Notes: generated by a model not told the origin, from the sequence alone. DNA of 42,750 bases from Oscillibacter sp. (GCA_017526785.1 JAFXQV010000033.1:1-42750); one strand, 5' to 3'. Counted from the first letter of the stretch, positions 1-7,851 are shown. Made by a program: numbers and translations.

Positions 1-64
1 CAGTTGGTAGAGCAACTGACTCTTAATCAGTGGGTCCCCGGTTCGAGTCCGTGAAGGCGCACCA
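1..64 (+). tRNA. tRNA-Lys (CTT), 5' end cut off by the window
   Basis: The anticodon loop at about 29-35 reads CTCTTAA, giving anticodon CTT for lysine AAG codons. The T arm contains GGTTCGAGTCC and the gene ends in a discriminator A and an encoded CCA at 62-64. About the first 12 bases (5' acceptor strand and start of the D arm) are missing because the window begins inside the gene. It lies 2 bases before the next tRNA, so the two are almost certainly co-transcribed. Confidence 0.93.
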
Positions 65-66
65 AC

Positions 67-141
67 GGCCCGTTGGTCAAGTGGTTAAGACAGCGGCCTC
101 TCACGCCGTTAACATCGGTTCGAATCCGGTACGGGTCACCA
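67..141 (+). tRNA. tRNA-Glu (CTC)
   Basis: The acceptor strands GGCCCGT (67-73) and ACGGGTC (131-137) pair fully with one G-U. The anticodon loop CTCTCAC gives anticodon CTC for glutamate GAG codons. The T arm contains GGTTCGAATCC and CCA is encoded at 139-141. It sits between tRNA-Lys and the 5S rRNA in an apparent Lys-Glu-5S transcript. Confidence 0.95.
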
Positions 142-227
142 CAAAGAGCGTTGTTCGACTTCGGAACGTGTTCCGAAAAAGGGTTCCTTACAAAGCATGT
201 ACTCCGGTCAGTCCGGATACAGATACA

Positions 228-342
228 GTTGGCGTTGATTGGGGTGAGGGTTCACCTGTTCCCATTCCGAACACAGTAGTTAAGCTCATCTCCGCCCACG
301 ATACTTGGCTGGCGACGGCCCGGAAAAACAGGTAATGCCAAC
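228..342 (+). rRNA. rrf: 5S ribosomal RNA
   Basis: The terminal strands GTTGGCGTT (228-236) and AATGCCAAC (334-342) pair with a single G-U. Inside is the conserved 5S core with CCATTCCGAACAC and AGTTAAGCTC. Length is about 115 nt, normal for bacterial 5S. It follows two tRNAs and not a 23S gene, and two terminator hairpins lie directly after it. Confidence 0.95.
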
Positions 343-346
343 ACAG

Positions 347-377
347 AACGCGGTTCGTGAAAGCGAATCGCGTTTTG
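347..377 (+). terminator. Hairpin terminator after 5S rRNA (first)
   Basis: An 11-bp stem (347-357 with 364-374, one G-T pair) closes a six-base loop. The 3' arm ends in TTTT. It lies 5 bases after the 5S gene and probably ends the tRNA-Lys/tRNA-Glu/5S transcript. Confidence 0.75.
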
Positions 378-389
378 CTTTCAAAATGT

Positions 390-421
390 AACGTCCTCTC
401 CGTGTGGGGAGGACGTTTTTT
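390..421 (+). terminator. Hairpin terminator after 5S rRNA (second)
   Basis: AACGTCCTC (390-398) pairs with GAGGACGTT (409-417), followed by a run of T. This is a classic intrinsic terminator, in tandem with the hairpin at 347-377. Two consecutive terminators are usual after highly transcribed stable-RNA genes. Confidence 0.85.
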
Positions 422-500
422 CATGTTTAGACAAGTTTTCTTTCTTGTATAAACAACTGCGCTTCCTTGAATACCTGCCACAAAATTTGTCTGAACAAAT

Positions 501-528
501 TTCAGATATGCTCGTTCAGATATGTTCG
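501..528. repeat. 14-bp tandem duplication at the lexA 3' end
   Basis: TTCAGATATGCTCG (501-514) is followed directly by TTCAGATATGTTCG (515-528), with one mismatch. The second copy contains the lexA stop codon and its last codons. The copy beyond the stop therefore looks like a duplicated gene end. Confidence 0.8.
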
Positions 529-1115
529 TATGCCCGGAATACCGCCGTCACAAGGCCTAAAATCTGCGCGTCCGTGCCGTCAATCGGGGGATAGGCGTCG
601 TTTTCGGGCAGAAGCCAGATTTTCCCGTCCCGCGACAGATAGCGCTTGACCGTGGCCTCGTCGCCAATCAGCGCCACCACAATTTCCCCGTTGTTCGCTT
701 CCGGCTGCTGCCGAACAATCACGTAATCGCCCGGCAAAATCCCCGCGTTCAGCATGGACTCCCCGCGTACCCGCAAGGCAAAATAGTTGCCGCCCTGCCC
801 CACGGAATCCAGCGTCAAATACTCCTCCACGCACTCCTGCGCCAGAATCGGACTGCCCGCCGCGACCGTGCCGAGTACCGGAATCCGGCTTTTTCCGCCC
901 GACGCCGGGTCAAGCAGTGTAATGGCGCGTCCCTTGCCGGGGTCTACCGCAATCAAGCCCAGTTTTTCCAGATTTTTCAGGTGGAAATGCACCGTCGACG
1001 ACGATTTCAAATTCATCGCCGCGCCGATTTCGCGTACGGCGGGCGGATAGCCGTGTTCCCGCTGATAACTCCGCAGATAATCATAGATTTTCCGCTGCAT
1101 GGCGGTCAGTTTCAT
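516..1115 (-). CDS. lexA: LexA SOS repressor
   Basis: This is the SOS-response repressor and self-cleaving protease. The 199-residue protein has an N-terminal winged helix (residues 1-65, starting MKLTAMQRKI) and a C-terminal S24 peptidase domain. The Ala86-Gly87 cleavage site lies in VAAGSP; the catalytic Ser120 (GESM) and Lys157 (TVKRY) are present. The ATG at 1115 is chosen over an ATG 18 bases upstream because GGAGGGG lies 6-7 bases before it. A TATAAT -10 box lies at 1166-1171 and a 16-bp palindrome covers the -35 region, which fits autoregulation. The gene diverges from gltX. A 14-bp tandem duplication covers its last codons. Confidence 0.97.
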   Translation of the reverse strand: MKLTAMQRKIYDYLRSYQREHGYPPAVREIGAAMNLKSSSTVHFHLKNLEKLGLIAVDPGKGRAITLLDPASGGKSRIPVLGTVAAGSPILAQECVEEYLTLDSVGQGGNYFALRVRGESMLNAGILPGDYVIVRQQPEANNGEIVVALIGDEATVKRYLSRDGKIWLLPENDAYPPIDGTDAQILGLVTAVFRAYEHI

Positions 1116-1165
1116 AATAAGCCCCTCCATCATAACGACCTGTCCCTGTGTCTGCTGTCCGTGAC

Positions 1166-1194
1166 ATTATAGCACCGTCCGGGCGAAAATGCAA
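1166..1194 (-). promoter_or_regulatory. lexA promoter
   Basis: Read on the minus strand, TTGCAT (1189-1194), a 17-base spacer and a perfect TATAAT (1166-1171). The -35 match is weak, 3 of 6. The box overlaps the palindrome at 1191-1206, so a repressor bound there would block polymerase. Confidence 0.65.
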
Positions 1195-1206
1195 ACAAAT
1201 GTTTGC
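1191..1206. promoter_or_regulatory. Candidate LexA operator (variant Cheo box)
   Basis: GCAAACAAATGTTTGC is a palindrome apart from its two central bases. Its core AAAC-N4-GTTT has exactly the arm spacing of the Firmicute LexA box GAAC-N4-GTTC, with G changed to A and C to T at mirror positions. It overlaps the lexA -35 box and lies 12 bases before the gltX -35 box. LexA binding is inference from position and symmetry. Confidence 0.5.
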
Positions 1207-1217
1207 TAATTTCACGC

Positions 1218-1246
1218 TTGACAATCCGGCAAAAACAGGGATAATA
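1218..1246 (+). promoter_or_regulatory. gltX-asnA promoter
   Basis: A perfect TTGACA (1218-1223) is followed 16 bases later by GATAAT (1240-1245), or 17 bases later by ATAATA. The start codon of gltX is only 33 bases downstream, so there is no room for a T-box leader. Confidence 0.8.
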
Positions 1247-1278
1247 GAGTTATAAGAGCATTACAGGGAGGAACCGCC

Positions 1279-2757
1279 ATGACACTGGAAGAACTCGAAG
1301 CGCGTATCCCTCGCGGGAAAGTCCGCACGCGGTTCGCGCCGTCCCCTACCGGATATATGCACGTCGGAAACCTGCGTACCGCGCTATATACGTGGCTGAT
1401 TGCCCGCCACAGCGGCGGCACGTTCATTCTCCGCATTGAGGACACCGACAGAAACCGTCTCGTGGAGGGCGCGACCGAAGTCATTTACCGGACTATGAGG
1501 GAGTGTGGGCTTGACCACGATGAAGGCCCCGATATCGGCGGCCCCGTGGGGCCGTACGTTCAATCGGAGCGGCGGGAACTGTACGGACTGTACGCTAATC
1601 TGTTAGTGGACAAGGGCGCGGCGTACCGCTGTTTCTGCGAGAAATGCGCGTCCGGGGAGGACAGCGGCGAATTTGACCGCGAGGACGACCCGTGCCGTAC
1701 CCTCTCCCGCGCCGAATCCGACGCCAGAGCCGCCGCCGGGGAGCCGTACGTCATCCGGCAGAAAATCCCCCGCGAGGGTTCCACGACTTTCCATGACGTG
1801 TCTTTCGGGGACATCACCGTGGAAAACCGGGAAATGGACGACCAAGTGCTCCTGAAGCGCGACGGACTGCCCACGTACAATTTCGCCAACGTCGTGGACG
1901 ACCATTTAATGGGCATTACGCACGTAGTGCGGGGGAGTGAGTATCTGGCTTCCGCACCGAAGTACAACCTCCTCTATGAGGCGTTCGGCTGGGAAATCCC
2001 CGAATACGTCCATTGCTCTCCGGTCATGCGCGACGCCCACAGTAAAATGTCGAAGCGCCACGGCGACCCGTCCTATGAGGACCTTATCGCGCAGGGCTAT
2101 TTGACGGCGGCGGTCTTGAACTATGTCGCGCTGTTGGGCTGGTCTCCGCGCGGGGAACTCGCCGAAAAGGAGTTCTTCACGCTCCCCGAACTCGCGGACG
2201 CGTTCGACATCGCGGGTATCTCCAAATCTCCCGCCATTTTCGATATCGGGAAACTGACCTACTTTAACGCGTCCTACATCCGCGCCATGACGCCGGAGGC
2301 CTTCGCGGACGCGGCCGAGCCGTATATCCGGCAGGCCGTCAAAAATACGGACATCAGCGCGGCCGAAATCGCGGCGCTCTTGCAGGCGCGCTGTGAGAAG
2401 CTGTCCGACATCCCGGAGAAAGTCGACTTTTTCGACGCGCTCCCCGACTACGATACCGCGCTGTTCACAAACAAGAAGTCGAAAACCAATCCAGACGTAT
2501 CCCGCGCCATGCTCCAAGCCGCCGTTCCCGCGCTGGAGGGCGTCGCCGACTGGACTATGGACGCCGTACACGATGCGTTATTCCCGCTCGCCGCGTCGCT
2601 GGGCGTCAAGAACGCCACGCTGTTATGGCCTGTCCGGATTGCCGTCTCCGGCAGAGCCGTCACGCCCGGCGGTGCCGTGGAAATCTGTCACATTCTGGGC
2701 AAAGCGGAAACGCTGCGCCGCCTGAAATCCGGCCTTGCGAAACTGTCCGAATCCTGA
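1279..2757 (+). CDS. gltX: Glutamyl-tRNA synthetase
   Basis: This class I aminoacyl-tRNA synthetase charges tRNA-Glu in the cytoplasm, and in many Firmicutes tRNA-Gln as well for later amidation. The 492-residue protein has the Rossmann-fold signature RFAPSPTGYMHVGN (HIGH-type motif at 28-31) and KMSKR at 256-260. Cysteines of a possible zinc insert lie in RCFCEKC near 115-121. GGGAGG lies 7 bases before the ATG. It shares a promoter with asnA, 33 bases downstream, so glutamate charging and asparagine synthesis are co-expressed. Whether it is discriminating or non-discriminating cannot be told from the sequence alone. Confidence 0.97.
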   Translation: MTLEELEARIPRGKVRTRFAPSPTGYMHVGNLRTALYTWLIARHSGGTFILRIEDTDRNRLVEGATEVIYRTMRECGLDHDEGPDIGGPVGPYVQSERRELYGLYANLLVDKGAAYRCFCEKCASGEDSGEFDREDDPCRTLSRAESDARAAAGEPYVIRQKIPREGSTTFHDVSFGDITVENREMDDQVLLKRDGLPTYNFANVVDDHLMGITHVVRGSEYLASAPKYNLLYEAFGWEIPEYVHCSPVMRDAHSKMSKRHGDPSYEDLIAQGYLTAAVLNYVALLGWSPRGELAEKEFFTLPELADAFDIAGISKSPAIFDIGKLTYFNASYIRAMTPEAFADAAEPYIRQAVKNTDISAAEIAALLQARCEKLSDIPEKVDFFDALPDYDTALFTNKKSKTNPDVSRAMLQAAVPALEGVADWTMDAVHDALFPLAASLGVKNATLLWPVRIAVSGRAVTPGGAVEICHILGKAETLRRLKSGLAKLSES

Positions 2758-2790
2758 ACGCCTGTCATGGGAAAGGAAGTTGAGGAAATC

Positions 2791-3798
2791 ATGAGCCATC
2801 TTATCATCCCGGAGGGCTACCGCCCGCGCCTGACAAGCAGTGAACTCCAGCGCGCCATTACCCTGCTCCGCGCAGAGTTCCCGCGCCGCCTCTCGTCGTG
2901 CCTGAACTTGCGCGAAGTCCGCGCCCCGCTGTTCGTCGACCGCGCCAGCGGCCTGAATGAGACCCCCGTCGCGGAGGCTCCGACCATCTCGTTCGACATC
3001 CCGGATATCGACGTTCACGCGGAGTTCATCCACTCCCTGTCCAAATGGGCGCGGGTGGCGCTCAAACGCTATGAATTTAAGCTCGGCACGGGGCTTTACG
3101 CCTCCGTACACACCGCCCGCCCCGACGTGCGTACCGACAACATGCACTCCGTATACGTCGACCAGTGGGACTGGGAAAAGCACATCGACCCCCAAAACCG
3201 CGACACGCAATATCTGCGCGACACCGTGCGCGATATCGTGACCTGTATCTGTGACGCGGCGGAGGCACTGCGGCGGGCGTTCCCGGCGCTGACGTTCCAC
3301 CCCGACCGGGACGTGTACTTTTTGACGGCGCAAGAGTTAGAGGACCGTTTCCCGAACCTTTCCCCGGCGGAACGCGAAACCGAAATCTGCCGCCTGCACC
3401 GGACTGTCTTTTTAACGAACATCGGCTCCGCGCTCCGCTCCGGCGAACCCCACGCCGGACGCGCTCCCGACTGCGACGACTGGGACTTGAACGGCACCCT
3501 GTTCATGTGGCACCCCATTCTGAAACAGGCTTGCGAACTGTCTACAATGGGTATCCGCGTGGACGCCGACGCCCTGCGGCGTCAACTGGCCGCCGCGAAC
3601 TGTGAAGACGTGCGTTTCCGGCTCTTCCATCAAATGCTGTTGAATGGCGACTTGCCGCAGTCCATCGGCGGCGGAATCGGCGCGTCCCGGCTGTGCATGC
3701 TCTTGCTCGAAGCCTGCCATATCGGCGAAGTACAGGCCGGACTTTGGGACACCGAAACCGTCAAGGCCTGCGAAGAGGCCGAAATTCCACTGCTGTGA
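2791..3798 (+). CDS. asnA: Aspartate-ammonia ligase (asparagine synthetase A)
   Basis: AsnA makes asparagine from aspartate and ammonia with ATP, giving AMP and pyrophosphate; it has a class II aminoacyl-tRNA synthetase fold. Family signatures are HSVYVDQWDWE near residue 120, RAPDCDDW, ELSSMGIRVDAD in the form ELSTMGIRVDAD, and the C-terminal IGGGIGASRL. The ATG at 2791 is preferred because GAGG lies 4-7 bases before it; the ATG at 2767 has no ribosome-binding site. The protein has 335 residues, typical of the family. It is the second gene of the gltX operon and ends at a strong terminator. Confidence 0.95.
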   Translation: MSHLIIPEGYRPRLTSSELQRAITLLRAEFPRRLSSCLNLREVRAPLFVDRASGLNETPVAEAPTISFDIPDIDVHAEFIHSLSKWARVALKRYEFKLGTGLYASVHTARPDVRTDNMHSVYVDQWDWEKHIDPQNRDTQYLRDTVRDIVTCICDAAEALRRAFPALTFHPDRDVYFLTAQELEDRFPNLSPAERETEICRLHRTVFLTNIGSALRSGEPHAGRAPDCDDWDLNGTLFMWHPILKQACELSTMGIRVDADALRRQLAAANCEDVRFRLFHQMLLNGDLPQSIGGGIGASRLCMLLLEACHIGEVQAGLWDTETVKACEEAEIPLL

Positions 3799-3808
3799 CC
3801 TCTGCGTT

Positions 3809-3839
3809 CCCTCTCCCGAATACGGGAGAGGGCTTTTTG
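3809..3839 (+). terminator. Terminator of the gltX-asnA operon
   Basis: CCCTCTCCCG (3809-3818) and CGGGAGAGGG (3823-3832) form a perfect 10-bp stem with loop AATA, followed by CTTTTT. It lies 11 bases after the asnA stop. Confidence 0.9.
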
Positions 3840-3885
3840 CACAAATTCAGCCCGTTAGAAAATTCTGGAATCAGAGGAAAAAACC

Positions 3886-3914
3886 TTGACAGAAGCGGTC
3901 GATTCCTGTACTCT
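3886..3914 (+). promoter_or_regulatory. Promoter of the SLH/serine hydrolase gene
   Basis: A perfect TTGACA (3886-3891), a 17-base spacer and TACTCT (3909-3914), 45 bases before the chosen start codon. Confidence 0.65.
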
Positions 3915-3958
3915 TTTGTCTGCGCGAATCCGATTACGAAAGAGGACAGGTGAACGCA

Positions 3959-5908
3959 ATGCTGGAACGTATATTCAGTGGAATTATGGCTCTCTGGATG
4001 TCGATTGCCCCCGGCGGGGCGGACGTTCAGACGCCGGAAGATACCCTTGAACCCGTCAATATCGCCGTGGAGGAACACGAAACCGTCACGCTGGAACGCG
4101 TCCGGGAAATTTCTTTCCCCGACAGCCCCGAGAAAGCCGCCGACGCCGTCAGCTACGCCGCCTACCGCGGCCTGATGTCCGGTTTCGAGGACGGCCTTTT
4201 TCATCCCGACAACTTCCTGAACGCCGGACAGGCGCTCCGTATTCTCCGGCGCGTCGCCGCGTATACCAAACTGGACGCAGGCTCCGATACCATGTCCGAT
4301 ATCGAGTGGGCAAGCGCCGTCGAACTGCTCTCGCCGGAAACGGACGGCTTCCGGATGACGTTCCGCCCGAAAAACGCGCAGGTCTTGGCGGAGTACGAGG
4401 ACGGTACGCAGGAACTCGTCGAGTATTGGGACATTCCCGACGGCGCGTCCCTTGTGACCGAGAACCCGGACGGCACGCCGAATTTCGCCGCGCTCTACGG
4501 CAAAGGCGTCTCCGTGAGACTGGAAGAACCCCTGTCCCGCGCACAGTTCGCCTTACTGCTCTACCGCTTCGCGTCGTTCGCCGGGTACGATTTGGCCTGC
4601 ACGGGCAATCTGGCGCTTCGCCCCGACGGCGATACCGTCCCCGACTACGCCAAAGTCCCCTACTCGTGGGTTATGGAGCATGACCTGTATCGGCCTGTCG
4701 TCGTCGACAAACTGTGTCCGGCGCTTCCGGTGTCCCGCGCACAGGCGGCGCTCATCTTCACGGCTCTGCTCGCCGACGGCACCGGGGAACCCGTCGCCGT
4801 GCAGATTACCCGGGAAGCCTCCAACCCCTTCTTCGTCAGCAGGAGCAGGGACTTCCACGACACCATACAGGCGACCGTCAACAACGCCGGGGAGCGCTAC
4901 GGCGCGACCGGGGTGCAGGTCGCCGTCATTGAACGCGGACAGCTTACCGATACCTTCGCCTACGGCTGGGCTACCAAGGGCGACGACCGCATGACCCCTG
5001 CCCACAAAATGCGTATCGCGTCCATTTCCAAAGTGCTTATCGGCATGGCGGCGGCGCACATGCGGCAGGATGGCCTCGTCAACTATGACGAACCCCTCGG
5101 CACCTACTGGGGCGAGACGTTCCGGAATCCCGCACACCCCGATACCCCCGTCACGCTGAAAACCCTTTTGACGCACACATCCTCCCTCATCGACGGAAGC
5201 CTGAGCGCCAGCGCCGTACGCTCCCGCCTGAGTTCTGGGCGCGGCTATACCTCCGCCGTGCCGGGTTCCCTCAATTACTGGGAGTACAGTAACTACGGCT
5301 TCGGCGTCCTCGGGCTGACACTCGAACGCGTCGCCGACGCCACGATGGACAATCTCCTCGACCGCTACTTCTTCAACGTCATGGACATCGACGCCGGTTT
5401 CTACGCCGGAGACCTCGACGACAACTCGAAACTGGTCACGCTCTACAGCGGCGGCTCCGTGACGCGTTCCCTGTCCGCACAGCGACAAATGCACAACCCC
5501 GGCGTGTGCGGCGACGGCAGTGTGTTCGCGGGCGGACTGGTCATCAGCGTACGAGACCTCGGAAAAGTCGCCGCCCTGCTGGCCAACGATGGCGCTTATG
5601 AGGGCTTGCAACTGCTTAGCCCCGAATCCGTGCGCCTTATGGAGACCTACGAAAGTCAGAGCGTGTCCGACGGCTTCTATCAGGCCATGCCCCTTCGTTA
5701 CCGTGCCAACGCCTACGGCCGGAGCGGCATTTACTACCATACCGGCAGCGCCTACGGCGTGTTCAACGGCTTCTCCTACGACCCCGCGACCGGGGACGGC
5801 GTGGTCGTGCTGACAGTCGGTGCCAGCGGTGCCAGAGACAAAAACGGCAATTACGCCGTTTGCGGCGCGATTTTCGACTCTGTATACCATACGATTGCGA
5901 CACAATAA
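3959..5908 (+). CDS. SLH-domain serine hydrolase (beta-lactamase/DD-peptidase family)
   Basis: The 649-residue protein begins with a short hydrophobic stretch (residues 1-20) that may be an export signal. S-layer homology type repeats follow (about 45-100 and 180-275), which usually anchor proteins to the cell wall. From about 290 there is a class C beta-lactamase fold: SISK at 355-358 (SxxK with the nucleophilic serine), YSN at 443-445, and HTG at 594-596 in place of KTG. Such enzymes are DD-carboxypeptidases, D-aminopeptidases, esterases or beta-lactamases; the substrate is not predictable here. The ATG is chosen because AGGTG lies 6 bases before it; a GTG three codons upstream is possible. 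It has its own promoter and converges on the DUF368 gene. Confidence 0.85.
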   Translation: MLERIFSGIMALWMSIAPGGADVQTPEDTLEPVNIAVEEHETVTLERVREISFPDSPEKAADAVSYAAYRGLMSGFEDGLFHPDNFLNAGQALRILRRVAAYTKLDAGSDTMSDIEWASAVELLSPETDGFRMTFRPKNAQVLAEYEDGTQELVEYWDIPDGASLVTENPDGTPNFAALYGKGVSVRLEEPLSRAQFALLLYRFASFAGYDLACTGNLALRPDGDTVPDYAKVPYSWVMEHDLYRPVVVDKLCPALPVSRAQAALIFTALLADGTGEPVAVQITREASNPFFVSRSRDFHDTIQATVNNAGERYGATGVQVAVIERGQLTDTFAYGWATKGDDRMTPAHKMRIASISKVLIGMAAAHMRQDGLVNYDEPLGTYWGETFRNPAHPDTPVTLKTLLTHTSSLIDGSLSASAVRSRLSSGRGYTSAVPGSLNYWEYSNYGFGVLGLTLERVADATMDNLLDRYFFNVMDIDAGFYAGDLDDNSKLVTLYSGGSVTRSLSAQRQMHNPGVCGDGSVFAGGLVISVRDLGKVAALLANDGAYEGLQLLSPESVRLMETYESQSVSDGFYQAMPLRYRANAYGRSGIYYHTGSAYGVFNGFSYDPATGDGVVVLTVGASGARDKNGNYAVCGAIFDSVYHTIATQ

Positions 5909-5914
5909 AGCGCT

Positions 5915-5946
5915 CCGCCCGAAAGCCGCTTCCGGTTTTCGGGCGG
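5915..5946. terminator. Palindromic hairpin between convergent genes
   Basis: A 13-bp stem (5915-5927 with 5934-5946, one G-T pair) with loop GCTTCC lies between the stops of the serine hydrolase and the DUF368 gene. It is symmetrical enough to act in both directions, but neither side has a good T tract, so termination strength is uncertain. Confidence 0.6.
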
Positions 5947-5950
5947 CTCA

Positions 5951-6757
5951 TCAAGTTGTCGGTTCCACATGTCCCAAGCGCGAGGCCAGCAGGAAGCCGC
6001 CTCCGCAACATAGCCCGGACAGTAACACTTCCCACGCGCCACTGTAGCGCAACGGCACCATGAAGAGCGCGGACGCGCAGACAATGCCCAGAATCCCATG
6101 CGATACGGCGGCGTGGCGCGTTCGGAACAGCCGATTCATCAGCCGGGCAAACAGTGCCGCCGACAGTACCGCCCCCGGCACGCAGGCTGACAACGCCGCA
6201 ATGTCCATGCGGGACAAGTCCTCCAACAGAGGTCGGTACAGTCCCAGCGCCATCATAACCGGGGACGCGCTGAACCCCGGAAGCACCGTCCCCAGTCCCC
6301 AGAGTATCCCACAGAAGTTGTACCACCAGAAATTGGGCGCGGCCTGTACGTGTAAGACATGCCGCACACACCAGAAGCCCGCGCACATCGCCAGCCCGCA
6401 CAGCCAGAACCAGCCCCACGCGTGTCCCTCTCTCCCGGCCTCCCGGAACAGCGCCGGGACGCTTCCCGCAATCAGCCCTATGAACAGCCACACACAGACC
6501 GTCTCCGACGACCCCATGACCGCGTTCAAGCCCCGCGCAATCAGCAGGAAGCCGAGCGCCCATCCCACGCCCAGCGGAAGCGCCAGACGCCAGTATTTCC
6601 GCGCCGCGCTTCCCGGACGCGTCAGCAGTTCCATGAACGGCCGATAGATTCCGAACACGACCGCCAGCACCCCACCCGAAACTCCCGGCAAAATCGCCCC
6701 CGCGCCGATGAGTACCCCGCAGAGCATGTAACGCCACCCGCAGCGGACAGTCTCCAT
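5951..6757 (-). CDS. DUF368 family integral membrane protein
   Basis: The 268-residue protein is almost entirely hydrophobic with about eight membrane segments. It carries the family signature twice: GAILPGVSGGVLAVVFGIY near residue 20 and GTVLPGFSASPVMMALGLY near 155, showing an internal duplication. DUF368 proteins belong with the DedA/polyprenyl-phosphate transporter families; DUF368 (PopT-type) members have been linked to undecaprenyl-phosphate recycling. The ATG at 6757 has GGGAGG 7 bases upstream. Longer in-frame extensions upstream run into the radical SAM promoter and are rejected. It diverges from the radical SAM gene. Confidence 0.87.
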   Translation of the reverse strand: METVRCGWRYMLCGVLIGAGAILPGVSGGVLAVVFGIYRPFMELLTRPGSAARKYWRLALPLGVGWALGFLLIARGLNAVMGSSETVCVWLFIGLIAGSVPALFREAGREGHAWGWFWLCGLAMCAGFWCVRHVLHVQAAPNFWWYNFCGILWGLGTVLPGFSASPVMMALGLYRPLLEDLSRMDIAALSACVPGAVLSAALFARLMNRLFRTRHAAVSHGILGIVCASALFMVPLRYSGAWEVLLSGLCCGGGFLLASRLGHVEPTT

Positions 6758-6818
6758 ACATTCGCCTCCCGCATGGAAAAATACGTAAATCATTTTTGTA
6801 CATTTTTCGGATTCTCTC

Positions 6819-6847
6819 TTGACCTCGCGCGGAAAATCGGTTACAAT
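6819..6847 (+). promoter_or_regulatory. Promoter of the radical SAM gene
   Basis: TTGACC (6819-6824), a 17-base spacer and TACAAT (6842-6847). Both boxes match consensus at 5 of 6. The leader to the start codon is about 65 bases and contains a GC-rich inverted segment around 6870-6896. Confidence 0.8.
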
Positions 6848-6919
6848 AACACATTGTGTATTGCAGAATCCCCCGGCGGCGGACGGTGCGCGCCGGGTAC
6901 CGAAAGGCAGATTGAAATC

Positions 6920-7807
6920 ATGGAACATCCCTATAAGACCCGTCAAGGCGGCGCGACTGTCACGATTTTTGTCCCTTATGACTGTAAGAATCACTGCCCG
7001 TTCTGTATCAACAAGGGCGAATATGCCGACCTGACCGGATTCTCGCTGGAGAAAATCTGCCAGAGTATCCGCCGCATGGACGCCATTACCCCGTATTGTG
7101 ATTTCGTGTTTACGGGCGGCGAACCGTTCTCTGAACTCGATTCGCTCCAAATCATGCTTGACCAGATTCCGACAACCCACCGCGTGTTCATTAATACGAC
7201 GCTTCCCGTGTCGGAGTTCCAGTCAGAGGAAGACGTGCTTGCCTTCGCGGCGCGCAATCGGCACAAGATTACCTGTATCAATGTTTCCCGCCATATGCAA
7301 AAGTATGTCGTGGAATCCAACGACAGCCTGTTAGCGCGTCTGCCCGTGCCGTTCCGCGTGAACTGCGTGCTGTACAAGAATTACCCCGCCGAGAAGATTG
7401 TGCCGTATCTGGAACGGTTCCGGGCGATTCCGGGCGCGTCCATCCAGTTCCGCTTCGACTACACCGCCACGACCCCCGAAAACCTCTACGACGAGGAACA
7501 CGACAAAATCCTGCACGACCTGCGGAAAATCGCGTACTATACCGGCCTCGACGGCTGCCGTATGCGTTGCGGCTTCCACTTCAACTACAAGGGCATGGAG
7601 CTGACGTATCACAAGACCCTGCCCTATTCGACTATCGTCGAGCGTGACCCCGTGGACGGCGTTACTTACGATATCCTCTACGACATCCTCATCAAGCAGA
7701 ACGGCGACATTCACTCCGACTGGACGGGCGTCCCACTGGATGTGGACGCCTACGAGAAGGTCATCTTTGAGCCGTACGACCTGCGCTGGCTGGTCAAAGT
7801 CGCGTGA
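6920..7807 (+). CDS. Radical SAM domain protein
   Basis: The 295-residue protein has CKNHCPFC (Cys22, Cys26, Cys29), the CxxxCxxC motif that binds the 4Fe-4S cluster cleaving S-adenosylmethionine. It also has FTGGEPF near residue 66, the GGE segment that contacts the SAM amino group. Two further cysteines (GCRMRC, about 215-220) could bind iron, but there is no full SPASM cluster. The ATG at 6920 lies behind the promoter at 6819-6847; the ribosome-binding site (AAAGGCAG) is weak and rather far. No precursor peptide or partner enzyme is adjacent, so the substrate is unknown. A strong terminator makes it a one-gene transcript. Confidence 0.85.
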   Translation: MEHPYKTRQGGATVTIFVPYDCKNHCPFCINKGEYADLTGFSLEKICQSIRRMDAITPYCDFVFTGGEPFSELDSLQIMLDQIPTTHRVFINTTLPVSEFQSEEDVLAFAARNRHKITCINVSRHMQKYVVESNDSLLARLPVPFRVNCVLYKNYPAEKIVPYLERFRAIPGASIQFRFDYTATTPENLYDEEHDKILHDLRKIAYYTGLDGCRMRCGFHFNYKGMELTYHKTLPYSTIVERDPVDGVTYDILYDILIKQNGDIHSDWTGVPLDVDAYEKVIFEPYDLRWLVKVA

Positions 7808-7814
7808 CACAACG

Positions 7815-7851
7815 CCCCGGAACAGTTCAGAAAACCGTTCCGGGGTCTTTT
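7815..7851 (+). terminator. Terminator of the radical SAM gene
   Basis: CCCCGGAAC (7815-7823) and GTTCCGGGG (7837-7845) form a 9-bp stem followed by TCTTTT, starting 7 bases after the stop codon. Confidence 0.88.

Noticed and set aside
490-530. Second LexA box from GAAC/GTTC words downstream of lexA
   Set aside because: The words are not spaced as GAAC-N4-GTTC; they result from the 14-bp duplication of the lexA end.
1207-1278. T-box leader before gltX
   Set aside because: Only about 26 bases lie between the -10 box and the ATG, too short for a T-box.
4553-5905. A 450-codon minus-strand frame inside the serine hydrolase gene
   Set aside because: The plus strand has SLH and beta-lactamase motifs; the antisense frame is Val/Gly/His-rich with no recognisable domain or start site.
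6359-6919. N-terminal extension of the radical SAM protein by 187 codons
   Set aside because: It covers the DUF368 gene antisense and the promoter at 6819-6847; the domain starts normally at 6920.
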